The notes beneath the pieces are model-generated. The model was not told the DNA's origin. It ran no database searches and saw nothing but the letters and a program-made list of their open reading frames with translations. Source: Allobosea sp. 67-29 (GTDB taxonomy: Bacteria > Pseudomonadota > Alphaproteobacteria > Rhizobiales > Beijerinckiaceae). Taken from it: DNA of 64,000 nt. The stretch spans positions 186,132 to 250,131 of the forward strand of contig NZ_MKSQ01000023.1 in NCBI RefSeq assembly GCF_001898115.1, read 5' to 3'. The translations under genes and the position numbers were made by a program. Below, piece after piece: positions 1 to 8,384 of this stretch. Within the stretch, counting starts at the first letter, position 1. Every line of letters starts with the position of its first letter.

Positions 1-115
1 GACGTGACGATCACACCGAAAACCAACGACGCCTATGCCTAGATCAAACGCATGATCTAAACGGGTGCGTGCTCAGTCGGTCACTTTCTGATCCGGTTGA
101 GTACGGCCCTGATAC
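1..115 (+). pseudogene. Possible remnant of a GntR-type regulator N-terminus
   Basis: Read in frame 1, the first bases give a short stretch resembling the start of a GntR winged-helix domain (AYA-stop-IKRMI-stop-TGA), interrupted by TAG at 40-42 and TAA at 58-60. GntR proteins typically show AYxxIKxxIxxG at this position. The similarity is short and ends before base 120, so this is a weak call: it may be chromosomal or mobile-element debris bordering the recombinase module, or a chance match. The sequence is also cut by the window edge. Confidence 0.18.
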
Positions 116-135
116 CTTGGGCAGCCACCATTGCG

Positions 136-594
136 CTACCGCTTATGATTAAAATTGCGGATATTCCCAAATTCAGCTTGTTTTGCACGAATCACTCTGG
201 ATTGGTCGCGCATGCGATGAAACCAGATATTGAAATGCCTCGCAAGTTTTCGGTACCTATCCTCCCAGTATTTTGCTTCAAGTTTGGCTTTATCCAGTTC
301 TGATTGCTCGATATTCTCACCTGGTTCTGGTTCTAGTTTTTCCCATTTTTCATTTATCTTTTCAATCCTGCGTTGGATTGTAGGTTTAGTAGTGTCTTTG
401 TGTTTGGGGCCATAGAGGAATTTTTCGCCTACGCCCGCTCGGGTTTGAACATGTTTCAGGTCGAGTGGTTCAGCGAGGCGGCGGATGTCGCGCTCGACGT
501 CCTCAAGAACGGCGTAGATTGCGTTGAGCTTGTCGTTTGTCCGCGCTTGAGCCGATTGTCTCAGGCCATCGTTCAGTTTGCGATTGTTGGACAT
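136..594 (-). CDS. Small TnpC-like coiled-coil protein of a recombinase module
   Basis: A 152-residue charged, helix-rich protein. Residues about 47-63 (LKHVQTRAGVGEKFLYG) resemble the short helix-turn-helix-like segment (V..RAGVS..FLY) found in TnpC-type small proteins that accompany tyrosine recombinases in Tn554-like elements; residues about 75-140 look like a coiled coil. It is the last gene of a four-gene minus-strand set and overlaps the upstream recombinase by 22 bp, so the two are probably translationally coupled. In Tn554, TnpC is an accessory factor affecting orientation and efficiency of transposition; I infer a similar accessory role here. Family assignment is by pattern only. Confidence 0.55.
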   Translation of the reverse strand: MSNNRKLNDGLRQSAQARTNDKLNAIYAVLEDVERDIRRLAEPLDLKHVQTRAGVGEKFLYGPKHKDTTKPTIQRRIEKINEKWEKLEPEPGENIEQSELDKAKLEAKYWEDRYRKLARHFNIWFHRMRDQSRVIRAKQAEFGNIRNFNHKR

Positions 595-2501
595 GCATCA
601 ATCCCCAAAATCATCCGCTTCAGCGTGGTCGGCATCCCAGGAAAATCATCCAGTCGGACGGCCAATTCTGGCCAAGCACGAATCTGATCACGGCACTGCG
701 CTCCCCAATATGTTTGCTGAAGCAACGACCAAGACGTCCACTTCTGAGCGATCCTCCGCGTCATGAAGAAGACGACCTCGCGTCGATGAGCTTCCTGCAC
801 TTGCCAGGTGCAAGCGGCTGAGCATCGAGCGGGATCTGCCAGGCGATCTCCTGATGTTGTCGCGCAGGCGCCTCTGGCATTCGCGGGCTTCATGCAGAGG
901 ACGCCTGGCATAACAGGGATAGGCAACATGTTCTGTCGGAGCATCTCTTCAACGAACTCATCGATCGTTTTGCCTACGTCAATTTCGGTAATGTCGGTGG
1001 CAAAGAGTTCGCTGAAACGCCGCTCCATTTCCTTTCCGTGTCTTCCTCCGAGCCCAGGCCCGCCAAAAACAGAGAGACTTTCAAGCAAGGTTTTTCCCGT
1101 TTTTCTTACTTCATCGAGTGTTAAGTCGCGTATTTCTTCTCGTATGAATGGGGACGCCAGAATGTATCGGGCGGTCATTGAGAGGCTTGCGTGACCGAAT
1201 AGTTCCTTTAGGTGAATTGATGCGTTAGTAAAAACGCGAACGGCAAGGGCTGCGACAGTTTTTCGCCACCTGTGCCCTGTCAATTCGATGTCCAAATTGT
1301 GAAGCTCGCAGAATCTTCTGAGGACGGTTTTGTTCCAGCGCTTCGTGATATATGGTCTCGACTCTCCAGGTGGCGTGAATAAATACTCTCCCGGAATCCC
1401 TAGCGCATGACGAACTTCCTCTAAGGCGGCTGAAATAGCAATGAGCTTTGGATGAGCTTTTACTGCTCTCTGGCGCCCTTGTAGACTGAGCACCGTCTTA
1501 TACGTTGTAAAATTCAGCAGCAATTTCCTCGTGTCGAATATCGCCTCCGATTGATCTGTGCTTATGAATCCGGTCTTTATTGAAAGTAGTTCTGATACTC
1601 TCAATCCTGCGTGAAACGAGATAAAATTGCTGCACGAGGAGTAAACAAGCCCGCACAGATTATGCAAAAGTTGTCTTCCGCCGAGCATTTTTGAAAGCTT
1701 TAAGCCGCATGGTAAGTTAGATCTTGCCCAAATCAGTACCTCATGCCTTCGAGATTCAGGGTCTCTCCGGAGGTAATCGATCCATTTGGCGATGTCGTGA
1801 ACGTGGTCCACGTAGAATTCGGATACTCGGATAATCTCCGAGACATTCAAGTCACTAATGGGTTGCCATCCGCGAGGACCTGACAAGTCGGGAAAGGTCT
1901 CGGTGGGTGGCGAAATCTCAAAATCTAGGTCGAGAAGACCCTCACTAATAAGACCATGGCGGCAAGCGCATAGAAGGTCTGTGAAGGTGGTCGCGAGGTT
2001 GTCAAAGGCGTTTGCAGATGGCTCGATCATTGCCAGCGTCTCCGCCAGCACTGCCGGATTCACTTCCCTTAAAGACCGGCATCCGCATCGTTTGAAGGCA
2101 ACGAATAAACGGCGCAGCGGTTGCAGTAGGCTATAGACGCCTGTTGGTCGCAGGTGGCGTACGCGCGTACGCTCGGAAGTCAATATCCCGCGACGGTATG
2201 TAAGGGCAATGAGCGCCTCCTTGAGCTGCCGAATCAAAATGGCGTCGGTGACTGGGGATAAAGAAAGTCGAGTCCCATCCGGAAAGGTGCCATGCCCCAG
2301 GAAATCTAAGAAAAGACAATTGCGGTTGTTTTCAGAAGCCCACGTCGTGGGGTACTCCCAAGTGTCATCCCTAAATTGAGATAGAGGAGTTGTATGAAGT
2401 TCATCTTGGTATGGTGGTTTAGATGGCATAGAATTTCGGGCATGCACCACCCACATTCGAGAATCTTCGAACTCAGTAAACCACGGGGTCGTTTCATTCA
2501 T
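573..2501 (-). CDS. Tyrosine recombinase (third of module), catalytic set complete
   Basis: A 642-residue phage-integrase-type tyrosine recombinase. The catalytic residues are readable: Arg I in GLRVSELLSI, the H-x-x-R box in TGHRWRKTVA, the late His in FGHASLSMTARY and the Tyr nucleophile in that same segment (TARYI). The long N-terminal half (about 300 residues) is not recognisable, and the C-terminal about 80 residues are Cys-rich (CMKPANARGAC, CSAACTW), possibly metal-binding. The size matches the large TnpB-type recombinases of Tn554-like elements (about 630 residues) better than classical integrases. Its ATG overlaps the stop of the upstream gene by one base (TGATG), which indicates translational coupling. 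Confidence 0.8.
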   Translation of the reverse strand: MNETTPWFTEFEDSRMWVVHARNSMPSKPPYQDELHTTPLSQFRDDTWEYPTTWASENNRNCLFLDFLGHGTFPDGTRLSLSPVTDAILIRQLKEALIALTYRRGILTSERTRVRHLRPTGVYSLLQPLRRLFVAFKRCGCRSLREVNPAVLAETLAMIEPSANAFDNLATTFTDLLCACRHGLISEGLLDLDFEISPPTETFPDLSGPRGWQPISDLNVSEIIRVSEFYVDHVHDIAKWIDYLRRDPESRRHEVLIWARSNLPCGLKLSKMLGGRQLLHNLCGLVYSSCSNFISFHAGLRVSELLSIKTGFISTDQSEAIFDTRKLLLNFTTYKTVLSLQGRQRAVKAHPKLIAISAALEEVRHALGIPGEYLFTPPGESRPYITKRWNKTVLRRFCELHNLDIELTGHRWRKTVAALAVRVFTNASIHLKELFGHASLSMTARYILASPFIREEIRDLTLDEVRKTGKTLLESLSVFGGPGLGGRHGKEMERRFSELFATDITEIDVGKTIDEFVEEMLRQNMLPIPVMPGVLCMKPANARGACATTSGDRLADPARCSAACTWQVQEAHRREVVFFMTRRIAQKWTSWSLLQQTYWGAQCRDQIRAWPELAVRLDDFPGMPTTLKRMILGIDACPTIAN

Positions 2502-4477
2502 CAGATGGATCCAAAAAAAAGATCGGGCTCTCTTTCCATTTCTGACTTTGCTGCCTCAAGAGCTTTGTTAACGGTTGCGGTAGGCCATCGAGTAAGAAGT
2601 TCTCGACAACGATTTATGCGGCTCTCCAACGAGCTGCCTTCGGTTGACTGAAGGCTTAATCTTTCATGCAGTCGTTCTGCATTTATCAATTCGCGACAGA
2701 CGTATTCGACGCTGTCTGCGAACCAACGTGCGTGAGGGCACCCGTCAATGCAGTCTTGCAATTGGCAAACTCCCGCAGCATCTCTGGCGAAATTTTGGGG
2801 CGGATTCTCTGGGTCGGCGCACCGATTGCCCCATCGTGCTCGATTTTCCTGATTTGTCAGGTTGTCAATCTGATGCGAGGTGAGGCCCTGTTGCTTCAGG
2901 ATCGCCCGCACCCTGTCGGTGTTAAAGTCGCCTGATTGGATCAAGCTGAGCGAGGCATCGAATACCCGGACGGCGTCGTCCCAAACCCTCTCTTGTGTCA
3001 GTCTTCGACGAACATAGAGGGCGGTCGTTTCTCGATCTGTGTGATTTGCGACAATCTGTGCAACAAATAAATTCTGCCCGGATGTTTCATAACTGAAGAG
3101 TATTGTTGCATCGCGTAGATCCCTCACGCCCGCGCCTGAGCCGCATCGTTGCAAAAATGCCTGAATTCCTCGGTGTTGACCGTTTCTAATTTCCCAGTAT
3201 AAGGAAGTTATTCCTCTCTCGTTTTTATATATAAAAATGTCGTCCTTGATCTGCGATAGCTTATTCAATTCATCTTCATCGGATTTATCAAGCTTACCTT
3301 TCTGAAGAATGGCGTTCAATTTTCTATGTATTTCCTTTCGTAATGCGAGCGTTAAATAGTCCAAATATTTGAGTAGGCGATATGGATGCGACCAAGGTCG
3401 TTTTGATGACGGGACTTTGACAACAGCGCTGGATTGGAGGCGGTTGCTGCGGCCACGCGTCTTGTATGAGACAACGTAGACATGGTCCTCCCCGGTTCGT
3501 CCGCTCAACCGAAATGGAAACGGCTCGACCCAGGCGCGGGTGCGCAATGCTGCGACAGTGGATAGATTCCAACCGGTACGAAGCATAAGAAGTACGATGA
3601 ACGGAGCCATGTCATCCGCCCACGGGAAGAACCACCGTAGGTGGCCCATCCAACCCACCATTCTCTGGATTGTCCCGTCGGGTGCGACGTATTCTGCTGC
3701 TGGCCGTCCCTCAAGACCGCGGAGCAATGTGTTTCGGCCGAGATTGCGGCGTAGGTCTTCGAAAGAATGGATCTCTCTCTTCAGCAGGCGCTTTATGACC
3801 CACGCTCGGTTTTCCACTTGTTGCCAATCGCCATGTCGTCCGCCTGCGTTGCGGTGGGGGTCGTGGCCAGATCCTGCAAGACGATGTGCCTCTTGGGTCC
3901 GGCGCTTGACGATTCCGATCTCGAATTTCGCTTGATTGACGATCTTTCTCGCCTCCGCCTTTGACAAGGTGTCGCCAGGCGTGGGGAGATCGTTGTCGTG
4001 AAAGGGGTTACTCGGAATCAGGCTAGGGGAGGCGCCTACAGCGCGCAAAACTCGTATGAAGAATCGCATCGCGGTTGCAAGCGAGCTTTGCGGCTGCCCC
4101 GGGAGAACCAACCATGCGGCGAAAGTGTTGCAGAAATGATCATCGATTTCTGCTGCCGTCTTGGGTGGAATGGCCTGAAATGTATCGGAGTACCATAGAA
4201 TATATCGCTCGATATGCCTCAGCTTTGCCTTGTATGAATCAACGGTCTCTGGGGATGCATTCATAAAAATATTTCTGATCCCGCGAGAGTTATTCCCAAA
4301 CAAATGCACGCGATCAAGAATATCGAGTTGAATGCTCGATGTTCTTGACACCCCATGTCCGATGCTGGCAGAAATAACGAGCGGATGCCTCCCCTGTCCT
4401 GGGTCGGGCGGCGAGGCAATATTCGCGATATTGGATTGAGATTCCGAGAAATCTCCTTTTCTGTATCTCCTAGACAT
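2501..4477 (-). CDS. Tyrosine recombinase-like protein with degenerate active site
   Basis: A 658-residue protein with a C-terminal tyrosine-recombinase fold. The usual first catalytic Arg (TGxRxSE) is replaced: the sequence reads LRTGWNLSTVAAL. The H-x-x-R box reads RDLRDATIL, so the His is also changed, while the later His (ANHTDRETTALY) and the Tyr are kept. It may therefore be a structural or regulatory partner rather than an independent strand-transferase. A Cys/His-rich tail follows (CQLQDCIDGCPHARW). I chose the ATG at 4477, which overlaps the upstream stop by 8 bp, over a longer reading from 4591 that would overlap by more than 120 bp. The gene lies between two recombinases with complete active sites. 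Confidence 0.75.
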   Translation of the reverse strand: MSRRYRKGDFSESQSNIANIASPPDPGQGRHPLVISASIGHGVSRTSSIQLDILDRVHLFGNNSRGIRNIFMNASPETVDSYKAKLRHIERYILWYSDTFQAIPPKTAAEIDDHFCNTFAAWLVLPGQPQSSLATAMRFFIRVLRAVGASPSLIPSNPFHDNDLPTPGDTLSKAEARKIVNQAKFEIGIVKRRTQEAHRLAGSGHDPHRNAGGRHGDWQQVENRAWVIKRLLKREIHSFEDLRRNLGRNTLLRGLEGRPAAEYVAPDGTIQRMVGWMGHLRWFFPWADDMAPFIVLLMLRTGWNLSTVAALRTRAWVEPFPFRLSGRTGEDHVYVVSYKTRGRSNRLQSSAVVKVPSSKRPWSHPYRLLKYLDYLTLALRKEIHRKLNAILQKGKLDKSDEDELNKLSQIKDDIFIYKNERGITSLYWEIRNGQHRGIQAFLQRCGSGAGVRDLRDATILFSYETSGQNLFVAQIVANHTDRETTALYVRRRLTQERVWDDAVRVFDASLSLIQSGDFNTDRVRAILKQQGLTSHQIDNLTNQENRARWGNRCADPENPPQNFARDAAGVCQLQDCIDGCPHARWFADSVEYVCRELINAERLHERLSLQSTEGSSLESRINRCRELLTRWPTATVNKALEAAKSEMEREPDLFFGSI

Positions 4478-5921
4478 CAAGCTGAACTTCATCCAGGAAT
4501 TGGTTCCACGTTTGATGGGCTGACATTCGGATCCAACCTTTGGCGACCTGTTCGAGGTACTTTTTGGTCGATTTGGCTTCCGAATGCCCAAGATCAGATT
4601 GTATAGTAAGAAGAATCGTGCTCCCGTGCTCCAATATAAGCTCGGGTGGAATAGAATTCCTGTCGTATCCTCGATCTTGACCTTCTTTAATTATTGCTGC
4701 TTCCAAAAAATAGCAGGCATATGCATGCCGCATAACGTGGGGCGTAAGACGTAATGGTGACTTGATCGCGTGATTGGCCGCGTCGAAGGCTTCCCAGATT
4801 GCATGGTACGACATTTTTTGCTGAAATCTATTTAGGTAAACGTGCGCGGAATCTTCGTTACTGCGACGCGCTCCGTTGATGTAGGCCCACATGGCTAGGA
4901 GGAGCTTGGGCGGAAGATGTGCCAGGCGAACCTTGGGGCCCTTTCCAATAATCCGATAGTTGCACTGGTAACCGTAGTCCAATCTGCTGCCGGGAGTTGA
5001 TTGGCGATCCCAGCCCGAGCCTGGCTTCAGTTTCCATTCCACCATCTCCAGTGGCGGTATTACGCCGATCATTCGATCGTCACCCAAAGACCATTCGAGT
5101 GTTAGCGGTTGATCTGACCAGCTCGGATGTACGTGCCACTTCGACCGATCCATACAGCGTTGGTGAACGCGCCCTGGGATCAGTGTGTTCTCGATGACCT
5201 CCGTTGCACGCATGCCGGTTTCGAACATTTGCAGCGCGATCAGCCTGTGCGGCCCGGGTGCCAAAGCCGAAAAGAACGCGTGGAGATGGGGCAAAGTCGG
5301 TAAAGGCTGATTGCCTGGCGACTTTCGAAACGCTCGAGCGGCGACTGGGACCGAATTTGTAACCGCCTGTTGCAGCTCCCTGCGATACGAGAGCAGGCAG
5401 GCGTCCTTCGAAAGAGTAATCGTTTGAAGAGCGGGCTCGTAATCGAAATTCGTGACAAAGCCGTTGTCCGCCATCCACTTGAAGCAGCCTAAGGCATGGC
5501 TGATTTTTGTCCGGACTGTCTCAGGGGCAATGGGCGACGGCGACTTCGTTCTGAAGAAGTTTTCTGACCAGTATCCGCGAATAAGCGCATCCTGGTACAT
5601 CTCAAGGATGTGCCAGCTTTTTAGTTGATCCCATCTGATGGTGCCCTGCGTTGGATGAGCTCTTTCTGTTTCACCCCAGGTCAACAGGTCCGCGAGATTA
5701 TAAGCGATCTTGCGACGTGCCTCCCGGTCGAGAGGGCGCAGGCGAACACGCGGAGCGGCGCCGTGAAGAGCGGAGACTTTTCCGCGCGCTCTTTCGAAGA
5801 TGAAGGCGTTGATGCCATCGGGAAATTCCTCGTCGCCAGTCATGATGAAGGGAACGCCGATGAGGTGCGCGCGTTTTGGTACGCGAGCGACCTCGTTCCC
5901 CGGCCAATGGACCGTGGCCAT
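4470..5921 (-). CDS. Tyrosine recombinase (first of module), catalytic set complete
   Basis: A 483-residue tyrosine recombinase and the first gene of the four-gene set. Visible catalytic residues are Arg I in ETGMRATEVIE, the H-x-x-R box in TPHVMRHAYACY, the late His in SDLGHSEAKSTKKY and the terminal Tyr. The ATG at 5921 has a GGAGAC Shine-Dalgarno sequence 6 bases upstream; a longer frame from a TTG at 5951 lacks one. It corresponds in position to TnpA of Tn554-like elements or the first member of recombinase-in-trio elements, though at 483/658/642 residues plus a 152-residue fourth protein the module does not match either exactly. The promoter presumably lies in 5922-6360, where GAATCC motifs cluster. 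Confidence 0.82.
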   Translation of the reverse strand: MATVHWPGNEVARVPKRAHLIGVPFIMTGDEEFPDGINAFIFERARGKVSALHGAAPRVRLRPLDREARRKIAYNLADLLTWGETERAHPTQGTIRWDQLKSWHILEMYQDALIRGYWSENFFRTKSPSPIAPETVRTKISHALGCFKWMADNGFVTNFDYEPALQTITLSKDACLLSYRRELQQAVTNSVPVAARAFRKSPGNQPLPTLPHLHAFFSALAPGPHRLIALQMFETGMRATEVIENTLIPGRVHQRCMDRSKWHVHPSWSDQPLTLEWSLGDDRMIGVIPPLEMVEWKLKPGSGWDRQSTPGSRLDYGYQCNYRIIGKGPKVRLAHLPPKLLLAMWAYINGARRSNEDSAHVYLNRFQQKMSYHAIWEAFDAANHAIKSPLRLTPHVMRHAYACYFLEAAIIKEGQDRGYDRNSIPPELILEHGSTILLTIQSDLGHSEAKSTKKYLEQVAKGWIRMSAHQTWNQFLDEVQLDV

Positions 5922-6219
5922 GGTGAAGTCTCCATACTTGCAGATCGGCAAGCTTGCTTCCGGGACGATTGAGGTCCCTGGCTCGCTACCCTGTCACCGG
6001 TCGAGCGAGTTCGAGGGAACGCTAACTGAGACTGGTCGCACTGGGCTCGTCGCTAAGGAGTGTGCCGCAAGCGAGTGGCGGTCTGTTGGTCTTGGCGGCT
6101 TCGTCACTTGGTTTTCCCCTGGTCGAACAATCTGTGATTGTACATACGTTGGGCAAGGGGTAGCAGAGAATGAGTGACAAGGCAAGCGTTGTGATTTCTA
6201 ACCAATTGATATTGCAATC

Positions 6220-6351
6220 GAATCCTTGAATTCAAAAGTCGGTCTTTGCAAATGAATCCTACAACTAATGGGCGAATCCTGGGCGCGCCGGTTGGGATTC
6301 AGGGAGGAGCTTTCGGGGACGAATCCCCAGAATGCGGGATTGAATCCCAAC
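6220..6351. repeat. Cluster of six GAATCC/GGATTC motifs with an 11-bp inverted repeat
   Basis: GAATCC occurs at 6220, 6254, 6274, 6321 and 6342, and its complement GGATTC at 6295. Several neighbours are 20-21 bp apart, close to two helical turns. Two of the copies form a perfect 11-bp inverted repeat, GTTGGGATTCA (6291-6301) and TGAATCCCAAC (6341-6351). The cluster begins about 300 bp upstream of the first recombinase start. This pattern is typical of protein-binding arrays at recombinase-dependent element ends or operators; which of these it is cannot be decided from the sequence alone. Confidence 0.5.
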
Positions 6352-6567
6352 TCGCCGAGATAGCGGTCTGGTGAGCGCCATACCCGCTCCTACAGACTTT
6401 TCTCGATGGATCTCGCGCGGAGCCCGATCGCCGTCCGCGCGCCTCTAGCTCGCACCTGTCTTTGACGCAGGTGCCTCTTGTGGTGAGTGCCGCGGCGACC
6501 ATCCCAAGCCGCAGCAGGCGTACGCTTCCGGAAATCTTGACTTGGCAATCTCGCGCCGTGAACGGAG

Positions 6568-6575
6568 AAAGGAGC
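6568..6575. repeat. Left 8-bp target-site duplication of IS66 remnant
   Basis: AAAGGAGC directly abuts the left terminal repeat and is repeated exactly at 7319-7326 next to the right terminal repeat. IS66-family elements generate 8-bp duplications, so the pair marks a genuine insertion. Confidence 0.85.
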
Positions 6576-7318
6576 GTAAGCGGCGTCCCGGCCCCACCTT
6601 TCGGGATGGGGCATGAGCGTTGATGTTCCGAGCCTGGAGGGCTTGGACATATGACGATTTCAGAGCTTACGCTTAAATCGAGCGTCGAGATCGACGAGCC
6701 GGTTAGGCGGTTTGAGGTGCGGGGCGCCGTCGGGACTGGTCTGCCGAGGACAAGGCGCGATCGTGGCGGAGAGCTTCGAGCCTGGCGCGAGGGTGAGCGT
6801 TGTCGCCCTCCAGCGCATCGCCGAGTTCTATCGCATCGAAGCCGCGATCCGTGGCCATGATGCCGATGCACGTCGGGTAGCGCGCCCGGAAAAGAGCACG
6901 CCGATCCTCGAGGCCATGGAGCCATGGCTGCGCGAGAAGCTCAGCCTGATCAGCCAGAAGACGAAGCTCGCCGAGGCCATCCGCTATGCGCTCTCGCGTT
7001 GACAGGGCTTGAGCCTCTTCCTCGCTGACGGCTGCGTCGAAATCGACTCCAACACCGTCGAGCGCTCGATCCGGCCGCTCGCCCTGACCAGGAAGAATGC
7101 GCTCTTCGCCGGCTCCGACGGCGGCGCGGAGCATTGGGCCGTCATCGCCTCGCTCCTCGAAACCGCAAAGCTCAACGGTGTCGAGCCGCCCGCCTATCTC
7201 GCCGACGTCATCGCCAGGATCGTCAGCGGCCATCCCAACAGCCGCATCGATGAACTGCTGCCTTGGGCCTATCCGGCTCAGGCCGCCCTCAGGGACGTGG
7301 CCTGACGACGACGCTTAC
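6576..7318 (+). mobile_element. IS66-family element, internally deleted and inactive
   Basis: Both ends are intact: the left end begins GTAAGCGGCGTC and the right end, read inward on the other strand, GTAAGCGTCGTC (11 of 12 identical). Perfect 8-bp target duplications AAAGGAGC flank it. At 743 bp it is far shorter than a complete IS66 element (about 2.5 kb). The remaining coding sequence joins the start of the first IS66 gene (HTH protein) directly to the C-terminal part of the large transposase, so most of the middle is gone. The protected ends mean it could in principle be moved by a related active IS66 element elsewhere. Confidence 0.85.
6651..7305 (+). pseudogene. IS66 orf1-tnpC fusion remnant with frameshifts and a nonsense codon
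   Basis: Starts as the IS66 HTH accessory protein (MTISELTLKSSVEI...VRRFEV), shifts frame near 6720 (RRRDWSAEDKAR is read in another frame) and again near 6760 (IVAESFEPGARVS), then passes without a gap into the transposase C-terminus (ALQRIAEFYRIEA; LREKLSLISQKTKLAEAIRYALSR). An in-frame TGA at 6999-7001 replaces the Trp expected after YALSR; reading resumes with the conserved IS66 end (VERSIRPLALTRKNALFAGS, GHPNSRIDELLPWAY). Two frameshifts, one stop and a large internal deletion make it clearly non-functional. Confidence 0.82.
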
Positions 7319-7326
7319 AAAGGAGC
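7319..7326. repeat. Right 8-bp target-site duplication of IS66 remnant
   Basis: AAAGGAGC, an exact copy of 6568-6575, immediately follows the right terminal repeat. Confidence 0.85.
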
Positions 7327-7989
7327 TAGGGGGGCGAAGCGAGTACTGACGGAGGCAAGCGACTTCCCTGGTCGAGAAACGACCAGCCCAGACATGACTT
7401 GAAGCTCGTCACCGGTCGAATTCGGAATGTGGTCAACTTGCAAAAGCTCGGCTGAACCGAGGGAGGCGTGCATGGGCCCAAGCGTCTCAAAAGGCAGCGC
7501 CAAACTCAACCTGCGCATCCCGATCGAAGGCGCAAGAGCTCAAATGGCGAACCTAACGGTCCAAGCCGAAACCGTACGGATACTGCTGCACGGTGAGCTC
7601 TTCACTTCGCTGACGTTTCTCGAGGGCTCTACAATCAGTGGCTGGATAACAATGCCGATTGGGCTCGATCACCAACTCCCAGCTCCGATGTCGCGCTATG
7701 GCCGGCTGCGCAACCCCGACCAGCTTCGCCGGCCACTCGACGGTCGCGCCAGAAAGCAGCACCAAGCAAGCCCAGTGAAGATTGCAAACGGATTGTGTCG
7801 ACTACACAATTTCTGAACCTAAGGTACCGCCCCCGGGTCCGAAAGGCTTATTTCGAAATCCGTTTATCGCCATAGCCGTTCTTGCGAGCGGCAGCCGGAA
7901 TATAGGCATAGCCGCGGCCCGGGGAAAGACCGCCGGCTCGATTTCGACAGCATCTCATGCCGAGCGCCCGGGAGTGAGGATTCCATGCC
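7327..7989. other. Unidentified gene-free stretch right of IS66 remnant
   Basis: No convincing gene. There is a 7-bp hairpin with a 5-base loop (CTGGTCG-AGAAA-CGACCAG, 7368-7386), and open frames of up to about 129 codons exist on the plus strand (7427-7816) without a ribosome-binding site or recognisable motif. Together with the sequence left of the IS element it may be one older structured or mobile sequence that the IS66 element split. I considered a group II intron but found no domain V or reverse transcriptase motifs. Confidence 0.3.
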
Positions 7990-8289
7990 TCAATCGAGAA
8001 TTCGGCCGTCTCGCGCATCGATGTCGAGGATGATCTCCTCGTCGTCGGCGGTGCGGCCAGCCAGTTCCCAGCGATCGCCGGCTCGCATGATTTCCTCGAC
8101 ATGGACCATGCCCGCGCTCCAGGCGATGGCCCGTGCGCGGCTTTCCGTGATGACCTGGTCCGCATTCAAGGTTTGCCCGACTTCGGCTCTGCGCGAATCA
8201 CCCTGCGCCAGCGAGGGCAGGCCCGGAAGGGCCACGGAACCACCGATCAGGGCCAGCGCCAGCAAGTGAGCCGAGCCATTCATTCGCAT
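7990..8289 (-). CDS. Small exported PepSY-like protein
   Basis: A 99-residue protein with an N-terminal signal peptide (charged start, hydrophobic LLALALIGGSVALPGL, then SLAQG as a likely cleavage site). The mature part (QVITESRARAIAWSAGMVHVEEI ... WELAGRTADDEEIILDIDARDG) has the helix-strand pattern of PepSY domains, which occur in periplasmic peptidase inhibitors and sensor proteins. GAGG lies 7 bases before the ATG. It is followed by, and resembles, the next minus-strand gene at 8385-8690, so the pair looks like tandem paralogues. The specific role is unknown. Confidence 0.6.
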   Translation of the reverse strand: MRMNGSAHLLALALIGGSVALPGLPSLAQGDSRRAEVGQTLNADQVITESRARAIAWSAGMVHVEEIMRAGDRWELAGRTADDEEIILDIDARDGRILD

Positions 8290-8384
8290 AACGCGCCTCG
8301 TGAATCAGGGACGCGAAGAATGCGGGGGAATGAGGCAGGTTTCGGACAGGAGCCTTCACGGGCAGTCGCAATGACGTGAGGCGG

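Larger units (their letters stand above)
5922..6575. other. Gene-free stretch between recombinase module and IS66 remnant
   Basis: No frame here has recognisable similarity or a convincing start. The stretch holds the GAATCC motif cluster (6220-6351) and a 7-bp hairpin, GCACCTG/CAGGTGC, at 6452-6474. Base composition is less GC-rich than the chromosomal genes to the right. It probably contains the promoter of the recombinase module and may include the right end of that element. Confidence 0.4.

Noticed and set aside
6299..6925. Minus-strand frame of 208 codons across the left end of the IS66 element.
   Set aside because: It crosses the precisely defined IS66 boundary and target duplication, so it cannot be a conserved gene.
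6365..7989. Group II intron around the IS66 insertion.
   Set aside because: Hairpins are present, but no domain V sequence, no 5' GUGYG-type boundary and no reverse transcriptase motifs could be found.
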